This document shows, one piece after another, positions 1 through 10,630 of a stretch of 64,000 nucleotides of DNA. Location: positions 37,547,523-37,611,522 of the forward strand of contig NC_067198.1 in the NCBI RefSeq assembly GCF_000699445.3. Reading direction: 5' to 3'. Every line of letters begins with the position of its first letter. Within the stretch, counting starts at the first letter, position 1. The position numbers and the translations under genes are program-made. This stretch comes from Schistosoma haematobium. Taxonomy: Eukaryota > Platyhelminthes > Trematoda > Strigeidida > Schistosomatidae. The notes under the pieces are model-generated. The model ran no database searches. It had not been told where the DNA came from and saw nothing but the letters and a program-made list of their open reading frames with translations.

Positions 1-345
1 TTTCATATACGTATATGTCATACCATCATTGATCTAGACAGACGATCAAATGAATGAAGAGAAACGAGTTGATGTGATGTGGAGAAAGCGTGTGAGCAAA
101 CTCCATTTAGCCAAGCGTAAATCGATATTTATAGTCAGACAAAAGTAAGTTGCAGACACGTGATGAGTAAGGTAAGAAATGAACAAGCATACGCATACAT
201 AAAAAATGGTTAAGGCTTATAGGCGAACAAATGACAAGGTCAAAATGTAACTCACGAAAAGGGAATAAATTGGCCTGTCTGGAAGCTAGAATAAGCTGTG
301 TGGGTTTAATATAGCAACCGACATTATAGCGTGTAACAATTTCTG
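1..345 (+). repeat. Dispersed repeat A, copy 1 (cut by window edge)
   Basis: This stretch aligns by eye with 14517-14865 on the same strand and with 14938-15190 in reverse orientation. Shared landmarks are a block around atcattgatctagacag, the block tttgcagacac followed by a gtgaataaggt-like run, gacaaggtcaaa, and ggagctagaataa near the end. No protein-coding content is seen in any copy. It could be an LTR, a non-autonomous element or the untranslated end of a larger element; the sequence does not decide. The left boundary is outside the window. Confidence 0.6.
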
Positions 346-1310
346 CACAACTACTTTTTTCTGCAATGTATACATATACATGCATAAACATATAAGCAAA
401 AAATTGGTTTTAGTTTTTCAGCACAGACGATACGAAAAATTAATAATAACGTGATAAAACAAAGTGTTATGTTGTCTTACGTGTAGTTATCTTTCTGGTG
501 TTCCGAAAATGTATCCTTCTTTGAGAACGCGTTATTTGGGGTCGGTTGTCAGATACCGATGAAGTTCCTCGTCACTGTCGATTGTCGAGTGGGGTATCGT
601 TACTGTGGGGCTCGTGTCATTCGATCATGCCAGAGAAAATCGACAATATTATGGTCTTATAAATATACGGCTTTGAGACAATCATTTCTGATTCTATCGC
701 TAGTTCCATCTTTCAGCAGTTTAAAGATCCCCATAGAATATTCAAAAATGAAGAATGTTTGAACAAACGATTGTTTTCAATAACTTCATCATCAGGCTGT
801 AAAGTCATAAGTCCATGGTTATAATGTTTTACGAAAGCCAAAATAAGGCATGTACTAATGAATTTGACAATGTTGTGTTAAAAATGGTGAACGTTTGCAT
901 CTGTTACGGCATATATATATACTTCAAAAGTGTGTTCTTTGCAAATTAGAAAGGTCATTAACTAAAGATCCGGATGATTTGGGGTGAAGTGTCCAGCCGC
1001 AATAAGTAGAAGAGCATTATAGCAAAAATGAAAATGCAAAAATAAAAAGTAAAACATTGTGTGAATATAATGCATAGTAGGAGAAATTTCACCTTGTCAA
1101 TTGAGATAATAATAATATTGTTGTGCGAATATCATATGTAATAAGGGGAGTGTTATCAAGGTAGTTACAGTAAACGAATTGGGAATGATGGATGTGAAGA
1201 TTAAGATAAAAGTAATAAAAAAGGAAGGGGTTAAGAGGTTTACAATATTCGGTCTAGATATCCGGTGATCCAATCGTGGTCCAAGGTAAACGTAGAGGCT
1301 AGATATACCT
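346..1310. other. AT-rich stretch without recognisable gene
   Basis: Only short open frames occur here, with no conserved motif on either strand and no splice-framed coding run. Nothing else is recognised before the Penelope-like fragment that starts at 1311. Confidence 0.4.
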
Positions 1311-2520
1311 TTTCTAGATATATAAGTTTGGTTTTCTGGAGTTTATCCAGATAGCTTTGGCCATGTAGAGCGACCGTATTATAGCTTCTTGAGGTAGATA
1401 TTTTGGAACTTGATGTAAAACAGAGAAAGCTTCCCCTACTTTGATGTGATTTTCACTATCTTCAAAGTGAGAAAAAACAGTGCTGCTGATCGACTTAGTG
1501 ACACCTTTTCCCATGCATGCTGATACATGTTCACAAACACGCAAGGATAAAGCGCTCTGAGTATGGCCTATGTAATTAGCTCCACAGGAGCAGTTGAATT
1601 GGTATACGCACATGGAAGAGCCCATCGTCGGTAACCTATACTTGATTAGTTGTGTGAGTATTGGTTTAGTTGAGAAAATTATGTGTAGCTTGGCAGTGTG
1701 AAACGTCCTTTCAACAGATCTTTTGAACCGACGTGTTAAAATATCACCCGCTATGTTACCTTTAAAGTCTGGTCTCAGATATAAGGTTTTTTATTGACTG
1801 TGTCACAAGTTCCTCTTTTTAGTACTTTCTATTAGGTATTTTTTAACGAAATTATCAGGATAGTCATTATTTGGTAATGTGTTCTTTAGTATATCTATTT
1901 CGCCATCCACACCGTCTTCGGAACATAATAACTTGATTCTGTGGCTGAAACATTTAACCAGATTTATTTTGTAATGAAGGTGTGAAGCTTTGGAAATGGG
2001 TATACTGACCCGTCCATGTATTCTTTCTAAATATATTTCGTCTTATGGAACCATCTATCCTTCTAGAAAGTAGGACACCCAGGTAAGCTTCATTAATGTC
2101 TTTCTCCTCCTCGCTGATGAATTTAATGGCTACTTGTTTGAAAAACTGATTGTTAAACTTAAATAAGATATTCATAGTGCATTTCAACAGAAGTTCTTTT
2201 ATTTTATGTACTGGGATCGGTATCTTTCTTTTCTTTTCTAGTAACTGTTCACATATATAATCGATAGTTTTATTCAGAGGGATGTTAGTGAACAAAGATG
2301 TTATGTCTAGTGATAGCATGGTTTTGCCATTTATACTCATATTTCTAATTGTATCCACAAATTCAAAGGCATCTTTAACACTATGCTTAACCAGTTCTTG
2401 GTACTATGCTTTTAATAAATTCACTAATAATTTTGCTGTTGAATGGTATGGTGAGTTTGACATATCCAGAATTGCGCTTAAAGGAACATCAGGTTTATGA
2501 ATCTTAGGCTTAGACATGCA
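1311..2520 (-). mobile_element. Penelope-like element fragment: reverse transcriptase plus GIY-YIG endonuclease
   Basis: Read on the minus strand, the fragment starts inside an RT domain: PKIHKPDVPL near 2500, then an in-frame stop, then SLDITSLFTNIPL near 2300. That is the RT motif A arrangement typical of Penelope-like elements. Further on (1625-1314) comes a cysteine-bearing GIY-YIG-type start, VYQFNCSCGANYIGHT, followed by RVCEH. Penelope-like elements are known to carry exactly this RT then GIY-YIG order and occur in schistosomes. The frame is interrupted by at least two stops (near 1790 and 2410) and shifts between the RT and the endonuclease, so the copy is dead. It is truncated at its 5' side at about 2520, where the CR1-like unit begins on the other strand. 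The RT catalytic YADD-type motif region (about 1950-2000) is not clearly readable. Confidence 0.85.
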
Positions 2521-2639
2521 CTGAAAATTACTAAATGAGAAATAAAATAGGCGCCTCAAGATATACCTAATTCTGAACAATCCAATACCACACCTTCATG
2601 TCCGCAAATCCTTTTGTTGGTTTTTAAATTTTGAGGGAA

Positions 2640-5280
2640 GATTATAGAAGTTTCACCTTTAAATGGCTCTCAATCACACCTAGGAAGAGAAAAGTAAGAA
2701 AACAGAATGTAAATTCTGCGTTTGACACTAAATTGGAATTGGATTGCATGGAGGAGACGATTTCAGGAACTAAAATTCCACAACATGTTAAGACGGACCT
2801 CGCTTAGATGTCAGTCATTTTTCATAAGTCAAGAGAATCTTCTGAAGAGAAACCAAGTCTAGATTTGAGCACGACCTCAGTCATATCAAGTCCTTAATAA
2901 GCAAGCTACTCACAGAAACAGTTTCACGAGTTAGCATCTGTAAGCTTTATAGAATAGGACAAGAGGTAGATTCTGACACTTCAGAAAAGCTGCCTCTCAA
3001 AGGTTACCTTTGCTACGGTTAAAGTAAAACAACCTGATACTGTGAAACTCATGCGAACTACTTGGATCCGGAATCTACGTCTATGAGGATCTCAGCCTGG
3101 TTGGCCGTACTAAGAAACGAAATGCAGAAGTAGAAATAAATGAGCACTGCCGAAATGGTGAGGTAAACCCCGTACTTAATGGCTTTGAAATCGCGAATGT
3201 TCGAAGCGAAACGATCCTCAAACCACTCTGGGTGGTAAGAGGAAGTTCTCCACAGAATTAAATGTGTGCTACACAGATGTTCGCAGCCTACTAAATAAAA
3301 TGGCGGAGCCCAAGACAGTGATGGATATAGAAAAACAGGATATTATTGCTGTCTCGGGAACATGGTTAGCGACAGAAGTCTTCGATAATGAAATTCAGTT
3401 GACTGGTTACTCATCCAGTAGGACTCACTGATTAAACCATAGGGGAGGTGGGGTTATCCTGTACAGGGAAAGTACCTTATCTATATTAGCTGTTGAGAAA
3501 GTGCGCCTGACTCAGGGACATGTGAACTGTTGCCGAAATATAGATGGCAGGATAATGAATTAGTAGGCGACTTTAATGAACCGTAAATTCTCTGCGTAAG
3601 CTTAGAAGTAGGGTCATCAGAAACATCGTTTGATTTCAACGTGTTAAGAACCCCTATCGCCCTAAGTTTATTCCAACACACTAGAGATCCTACCAGATAT
3701 GACCAACAAAACTCGTCGTCTCCCTTGGACTTCACACATGGTAATAGTGTCCGTCAAATAACTTATCCCACACCAGTGTTGTGGTTGAAATACTGGAAAC
3801 AATAGTCAAAAAGACCACAACGACATTTGTGGAAACTAACAACATACTAAACAGCGAACGACGTGGTCTCATTAAGGGTTTTTTTGTATAACAGACCACC
3901 TTATAACAACGGAGCCTTGGATAAATGTGATAGACAGCGGAAACTTAGTGGATGTTGTCTACATCGGCTTCAGTAAGGCTTTTGACAAGGTGCCAACAAA
4001 TAGACTGCTACTGAAGTTAAAAAATCCTGGTTTTGCCGGACCTTTTTTAAAATGGCCTAAGGATTTCCTAGTAGGTCGTAGACAGAAAGCAAGAACAAAT
4101 TCCAAGTGCTCCATCTGTAGACCAGTACTTAGTGGAGTATCTCAAGGTTCCGTTCTAGGTCCTTTGCTTTCTATAATGTATGTTAATGGTCTTCCAAGTA
4201 TAGCATAGTCTCCAATGTTACTGTACGTTGACGATATAAAGGTCTGGCGAGTAGTAACTGGAGACACAGACGCATGTGCTCTTCAGGCAGACTTAAATAA
4301 TATGATTAACTGGTCTAAAGAGTGGCTGATGCCTATCAACGCGGTAAAGTGTGTGGAATTCAAAGGTTAATAGGTACAACATAGGGGAAATGCCATTACC
4401 CGTAGTTCGGTCTCACGAGGATCTAGTGGTGACAGTGAGTCATGATCATAAGATGACGGCCCATTGCCGAGAGGTCGCAGCTAAGGGGTTACGAACACTC
4501 TGTGCTTTAAAACGGATATTCACTAAGTTAGATACTACCATGTGCACCACAGTATACACATCCTTGGTGAGAACTAAGATTGAGAACTGCGTCCAGGCTG
4601 CAAACCCCCGTTTAAGAGGCGACTCGGACATCCTAGAAAATGTTCGGAGGGCAGCTACCCGTGCAATTCCAGAACACCGGGGTTTACCATACAAAGAGCG
4701 GCTTGAAAAACTGGACCTCTTTACTCTGTCCTATTGCATATTAAGGGGAGATCTAATTTTGATGTACAGAATACTGGGAAATGATGTTGGACCTAACGTA
4801 TTATCTCTTTTTCTTCCCACTAGATCGGGACATCACAGAGGACTTAGCAGCCGAGTAGAAAAGCCAAGAACGAAGAAAATACCATTGATATACAGGTTTT
4901 CACATCAATTCATCAGTTCTTGAGACCTGTTACTCGAAGCTGTGGTGTCCGCAACCTAAATTGACCCATTCAAGAGAAGACTGGACACTAATAATGTAAT
5001 GAACAGAACACCAGTGGAGACAATCGATTGTATTTGACACAATATTACAGGACTTGCTGAAAAATCGAACAATCATACAGTAAATGCTTAATTTGCAAAA
5101 TGTCCACCAATTGTCTCAAAATGACTCGGACTTCATTGTTCTTGCATTTTCATACAAACTGCATTATGTTTCCATTCTTTACTGTTCGATCCTCATGTCT
5201 CTGCTGCCAGACATTCTATTCACGACTTACGTCATATAATACTTATCTCAATATAAGTAGCACACCACAATAGTAGCGTA
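2640..5280 (+). mobile_element. CR1-like non-LTR retrotransposon, degenerate
   Basis: On the plus strand, endonuclease N-terminal sequence is read at about 3260-3480 (YTDVRSLLNKM, then DIIAVSGTWL, then NHRGGGVILYRES). It is followed after a deletion by RT: GFSKAFDKVPTNRLLLKL (3970-4020), [13 protein letters not shown] (about 4130-4170) and a catalytic box YVDD at about 4224-4235. The C-terminal ORF 4351-4923 carries the usual CR1-type tail (LDLFTLSYCILRGDLILMYR). Stops and frame changes separate these pieces. Sequence from about 2640 to 3250 looks like a decayed upstream ORF or 5' UTR of the same element. The 3' UTR (4997-5270) recurs at 53445-53740, which fixes the 3' end. The clade call (CR1 or jockey-like) rests on motif style only. 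Confidence 0.8.
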
Positions 5281-5443
5281 CTAGAAAAAGTATAACATAT
5301 GCCGTAATCCTTCTGTCCTTACCACACGAATCTGAATTTTTGTGCGGTGCAGAATTTGAACTTTGCATAGTCAGACGCGGGCCATATCTAACAGACGGTA
5401 CTGTGTGAAGCTGGAAACTGCGGCTGACATTTCCCTAAGGCCA

Positions 5444-5580
5444 ATGTCTTCAGCATCCTCTAGTAAAGTAAAACCCCCAACAGAAGAGGAGATAGTAGAA
5501 GGTTTCAATCGGTTGCGTTACGAACAGCGCTCTATCGGGAGCAAAATTAATGATCTAGAACTTGATCAAAGGGAACACAA
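5444..5580 (+). CDS. PFDN2: PFDN2 exon 1
   Basis: Encodes residues 1-45 and ends in phase 2 at a gtaagt donor (5581). An acceptor-like tttccctaag lies just before the ATG (ending at 5440), so the leader could be joined by cis- or trans-splicing; this is inference only. Confidence 0.9.
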
Positions 5581-8500
5581 GTAAGTTCGTGTAAAATTAT
5601 GTACATTTCCTAATTTATGGATACCGTAGTAAAAAAGTAAATTATCATTATATTAAACGAAGCCTCACGACGAGTGTTTCGGCCTGTTTTCACGACGGGT
5701 CATAAGATGGTGGAGAAGATTTGTAGCTCAGGTGGATGATTTTGGTGGAGTTTATTTTCGTTGTGTCGGGAAATGAGACTAAATAATTTATGCATATTCG
5801 GATGGAAATATGATTCTTCTTATTCATTTTTACATTTAAACTTCATAAATCGCGTTTGGCCCACTATTTCAGAAGTCCTGAGGTGGTAATGATTTTATCT
5901 TAATGATAACTTCCCATTGACTTTCGTTTCAGTCACTTGAGTAGATAATTAAAAAAATAAAAGGGGTTTAATGTTTACTAAGCATTGACATTCTCTTACC
6001 CTGCTGCCAGCTTTGCATTAAAGTTGACGTATTTTGAATTCGTGTCCCTTAAGCTCGATATTATCTCTGTCGTAATACCTGTTATAATTCTTCGGGTTTT
6101 TTTTCGCGAGACTAATTAATAGACAACCTTTGAACGAATCTTAAGTGACCTTGATAAATATTAGCCAATCAGCAAACAGTCAGTATAGAGTCAAAATATA
6201 TTATACAAAACCAAGGAATCAAAGTGTATGCACTTCTTATACGTTGTTCAAAAACTTGTCAAGGTTAGGAAGAGGTTCAGAGGTTCTAAAATCGTGATGC
6301 ATGCAGTAGAGGAAATCATCCATACGGCCACAGAATGGTCGGCCTCTGGAGCCATAATAAAGTCTCAAAAACCTTTTCAGCCTCGACCATGTAGTTTCAA
6401 TATTGTTTGTGTGCACAAAATGCTACTTCTGTATAACGACACGATGCACATAACCAAGCCTATGTAAGAGTTTGTACGCTCTCTAAACATCCGTTTATAT
6501 TGTAGTACGTGGCTGCAGCCAGTGTTACTGGTACTTTTATTATCCGGTTCGCAATAATTTTCATAATTTGCCTTAGGAATTATATATGGGGTTTTCATCA
6601 CGAGCTGACATCAGCTATAATGCCAGAAATTTGTTTAGCCAAATGGATGAAAGGCTTTCGCGTTAAAATCTGAGATCTATTATCTTATACCTGATTGATT
6701 CGTCCACAAATTATAGTCACCATTTTATTTGCTATAACCGCTCAATTATCACGTTTTGTACAAAATTCCATGTGAACCGATCGTATGTTAGCATTCTATA
6801 CCAAGACAACGTTTACTTAACAAGTTAGTCAGCGTCAACAATGACAGCTGGATAACCAACTGGATATGTTCATACCTCTCTGGAAGGGAACAGTACACTG
6901 TATTTGGAGAAAAGTGTCGAGAGTCTCTACTGTCTCATGAAGGTGTACCACGAGGAGCTGTTCTTTCACCTCTTTTCTCTTTTTTCTACATGATCTGCCA
7001 TCTTCCACAGAAAACACTTTTGTGAAATATGCGGATGATCTCACTGTATGTATGCCTATCTCTTCCTCTTTACATCCCATAGAAATGAATGAGTTTTTGT
7101 CTCGTATTGACTGTTGGTCTGTTGGTAATGGTCTTATACTTAATCCGTCTAAATGTCAAGCTGTTAACTTTAGCATGAGACATGAACGGAATATAAACAC
7201 TATTTTGAGATCCCATAATGCTTGTGCCACTGGAGACTCTTCGATAAACCCAGTGTCGAAGGTCAATTATCTTTGTGTTACTTTTTCCTCTGATCTCTCT
7301 TGGTCTTCTCACGTTTTATTGTTATCGAAGGTTTTCCATCTGACTTACTACATAAAGAGATTGCATACTCTTGGGAATACTCGTCATTTACTCTCACAAC
7401 TTGTCAATTCTTGCATATTACCTACTATTCCTAACTGTTCTCCATTATTCTTTCCCGGGCTTTTGAGAAAAAACCTTGCTGTACTGCGGAGAGTGCTGAA
7501 GGCAGTTAGCAAGGTGTGTGATGAATCTTTCGAGGTCATAATTAATATGGTTGTGGATAGACATCTAAAGTCATGCAAACTCCTGGCAGGTGTTATTTTA
7601 TCAGATACTAACCATCCCCTTCACTCTTATCTTTTTCCTTGTATATCATCTGGTAGAATGAGACGTAATTACATTAAAATCCATGCACAATAGCAAAAGT
7701 ATAAAAGTTCTATAATACCTTACATAGCAAATATACTCTGTGAGAGCAGGTTGTCAGAGTTAACCTAGTCACTAATCTGCATTCTTAATATGTCTCTAAT
7801 TTGGGAAGTTGTACAGTTTTTCAGATTTTTTTAAATTTCCCCTTTTTTGTCTTTGTTTCTGTTTTTTGTGTGTAAGAAACTTGTTGAAATACCCTGTGCT
7901 GAGAATTATATATTGTACCAAAATATAATATTGAATAAAGCCATTAATACTACTACTAATAAAAGCACTGAAGTCGGCGCCGTAACCTTGAAATCTCTAA
8001 AACGCTTCTGTTTGGCTCGTCCATAAATTAGAGTCTCGCCCGTCTTCGTTATGGGATTAGTTTTTATGGTTTTGCTTCAGCTAATAGTGAAATAATCGTT
8101 TAAATTTAAATTGATCCACACTGATAATACGTTGGCACTTTGTAAGCTGGTTGTTTCCTAGTGTATTTTTTTCTGGACTTACTCAGGTGGAAGATGACAC
8201 TCAGTACGACACCGGGATTGCCCACCGAATCCTTCATTGGTTTACAATTAGCATTTGTTCACATTATGAATTGAATTAGCACATAAAAATAATCTTATTC
8301 AACAACTTCTGTCCCGTCTTCTATTTCTGGAAAGTATAGTTACCGAACCAAAGTTATAGTATTGTATCCTATGACTACACTTGTGTCCTAGGGTTCTGTT
8401 GATTAACCACATGAAATTTTGATTTTGTTGATACTGACCACTCTTTTCTTGTTAAATATGTGTCCAGTTTTAATACATTTACGTTTTGAACTTTTTTAAA

Positions 8501-8828
8501 GTATGGTCATTAAAGTGTTGCAGTCAGTGGAGCCTACTCGTAAATGCATGAGAATGATAGACAATGTATTAATTGAACGTCAAGTGAAGGACATCCTTCC
8601 GGCTCTTGAAGATAGTGTAAAAAAAGTGAGTCTTATTTTTTAAATTCATACGTCCAGATGTCTGAATGTATCGAAACATTGTCAAAGCAGTTTGAGGAAA
8701 AAGGTCGAGAACTTCAAAGATACAAGGCTGAGCATAAAATAAGAATTGCTGGTGAAAAAGACTCTACAGGTTCAGAGAAAAAAGATAATATATCTTCGTC
8801 ATCGACTTCGGGTGTGTTAGTATCCTGA
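5444..8828 (+). CDS. PFDN2: Prefoldin subunit 2 (three exons, complete)
   Basis: Exons 5444-5580, 8502-8625 and 8658-8828 join in one frame (432 nt, 143 aa plus stop). The product matches the beta-type prefoldin subunit 2 from memory: N-terminal helix EEEIVEGFNRLRYEQRSIG, then HNMVIKVLQSVEPTRKCMRM at the turn, LIERQVKDILPALEDSVKK, a second coiled-coil helix, and the C-terminal GVLVS that the human protein also ends with. Prefoldin is a cytosolic hexamer that hands unfolded actin and tubulin to the chaperonin CCT; subunit 2 is one of its four beta-type chains. Human PFDN2 is 154 aa, so the length fits. The start at 5444 is the first in-frame ATG that leaves a normal short N-terminus; the frame stays open upstream to 5363, but that extension looks non-homologous. 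Intron 1 (2.9 kb) contains repeat B and an RT fragment; intron 2 is only 32 nt. Confidence 0.93.
6585..6740 (+). repeat. Dispersed repeat B, copy 1
   Basis: Shares the landmarks gggttttcatcacga, ataatgccag-type, tttagccaaatggatga, atctgagatctattatc and gattggttcgtcca-type blocks with 43335-43505 and 49838-49965. It is non-coding and lies in PFDN2 intron 1. A short piece of the same family (gctcgtccataaattagagtctcg) sits near 8015-8040. Confidence 0.7.
6820..7960 (+). mobile_element. 3' fragment of a non-LTR retrotransposon (RT C-terminal half) in PFDN2 intron 1
   Basis: The reading starts at NDSWITNWICSYLSGREQY (6835-6891) and passes GVPRGAVLSPLFSFFY, which is the RT motif GxxxGxxLSPxLF. After a frameshift at about 6990 it continues as PSSTENTFVKYADDLTVC, with the YADD catalytic box at 7025-7036. 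The ORF then runs to a stop at 7691 with the usual thumb and C-terminal style (MRRNYIKIHAQ). The 3' end is an A/T-rich tail with aataaag followed by tac(tac)n at about 7934-7960. It is 5'-truncated in the RT domain and broken by at least one frameshift. Its clade (jockey or CR1-like) differs from the SR2-type copies elsewhere in the window. Confidence 0.82.
8502..8625 (+). CDS. PFDN2: PFDN2 exon 2
   Basis: The acceptor is ttttttaaag at 8492-8501 and the donor gtgagt at 8626. It encodes the conserved central segment of prefoldin 2 (EPTRKCMRM, IERQVKDILPALE). It begins in phase 2 and ends in phase 0, consistent with both neighbours. Confidence 0.92.
8658..8828 (+). CDS. PFDN2: PFDN2 exon 3 and stop
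   Basis: Begins in phase 0 after the acceptor cgtccag and encodes the second helix (MSECIETLSKQFEEKGREL), a charged and serine-rich tail, and the final GVLVS before TGA at 8826-8828. Confidence 0.92.
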   Translation: MSECIETLSKQFEEKGRELQRYKAEHKIRIAGEKDSTGSEKKDNISSSSTSGVLVS

Positions 8829-10630
8829 GCGTTTTGGTGTGTATAATGTAATCATTGTCGGATGTGATCAGTATGTACCATAAAAATACTCTCCGTGTGT
8901 AATAAGAATAATGTATTTACACCTCTATAAAAAAAACTATCAATTGAATGAAACATTCGTCATTTGTCTTTTGGTTTTTATTTTCATTATATAAAAATGT
9001 CTATAATGTTCTTCATTACCATTTAGGCTAGCCATTGCATCCTGTTGAAAACCAAAACTAAGTATCCGTGTATATTCCAAGATAATGGAGAGGTTGTGTA
9101 ACTCAGGTAGATAACTTTAGTAAAGTTTCATAGTGTCCTCTTCATTTTGATGAAAACTATTGGTTGACTGCTTAGTGTCGATCATGAAGATGCAAATGCT
9201 CATGCTATCCATTTCAATGTAAATCTAAAATGACTTGCTTGCATGTATTTACACATGTTCCTCTTGATTGCATTGTCAACTAGGAAGGCTTCTGTAAGTA
9301 GGTGTCCTGCCCATTCGCATAAGTTTCAGTCGGACAAAGCGGCCATGGATATCCATTTCAAATAGAAGGTGCTAGCTAATTTTGTGTGGACGCTCCAATT
9401 TTACCCAACACAATAGACGAGTTATCTAAATTGAGAAACACAAGTACTTCTCTAATCTCAGTGAATCCAAATGATGTGCATCAAGATTTGTTTCAGTAAT
9501 GTAAGGTGTCTGGTGGACGTAATCTACAGAAAACCTATTGCTGATACCCAATGTAACGATCAGATGCTATAAAAATTCAGCCGTTCTCTTAAACTAGGAC
9601 ATACTCCGATCTTAATCTCAAAACACTTTGATCTTCTTAAAGTCGAGTTTGTTGATTACTTATGGTAAAGGGGATGACCCCATTGAGGCTTGGCTATTTG
9701 ACCTCATAGAAGAACTGAAGTTATTTGTTCCGTTCGACTTATTACCTCTGTGTATTTGTCAATGAAATTAACCTTGGGTTTTTATTGAGTAGTGGCGAAA
9801 TTTTTAAGCATTAGGAACTAAGTCTCATTTGCTGTGAACAGAAAGTTAGACTGTCCATATTAGTTCAGGTGACGTCGGTCCCTACATTAACCCACCCTTG
9901 TTTTGCATACAGCTCGATGCGAAATTCAACAGTTATCTGTCCAACGATTAGTTTCGTCAATGTCATCGTCGTGATCAACATATGGTCTGGTATTAATATG
10001 CGTTAGTCCTATTTGCCATACTACATCAGGATGGCGATGTGAAATTAACAGTGATTATCAAAAGTCAAGATTGTAGCAGTATGATAATGCGAAAGACTGA
10101 GTACTGAAGACTGCTGTTCGAAAAAAAGAAACAAATTTGAGGGATGAGAAGTACGAAATAATATTAGAGCTGAAGATTCAAGAGATGAAGAGTGAATTCA
10201 CTTGAACTGCTGCGATTGGTCGTGAAACATATCACCCGAAATCCCCAGACGCATGGTCTGCACTTACTGATACAGTTGGTCAATCAGAAGTCGTCGAATG
10301 AAAAGGGCATATTATGTCAGTCAGAAATATCCGAAATGATAAGTTCGTGCTATTGTCCAAGAAACGGTTTTATTGTCTAGGGTCTATATATATAATTCGG
10401 TTTGGCCTAAACGTTTTCCATTTTTAACCTTCCCATTCAATAGTCAGTTGAGTTTTGTGGATAGGAAGTTCCTCTATCATTTTGAGCCTCGGAAACCGCG
10501 CCTCACAACACCTACCAACATTGCTCAGTTCAAAGGATGGTTTCATTGACTGACTAAATGCTTTTGTCTAGTCACCTTCAGTAGTCTTTTAGTGGTCCAG
10601 TATTTGATTCCAGTTAAATTGTTTGCTGAT
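8829..10630. other. Region downstream of PFDN2 without recognisable gene
   Basis: No conserved protein is read on either strand. A short block at about 9085-9130 (aggttgtgtaactcaggtagat) resembles 5707-5750 and the arm sequence near 30095-30120, so scattered repeat debris is present. The rest (9480-10630) looks like decayed repeat of unknown type. Confidence 0.4.
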
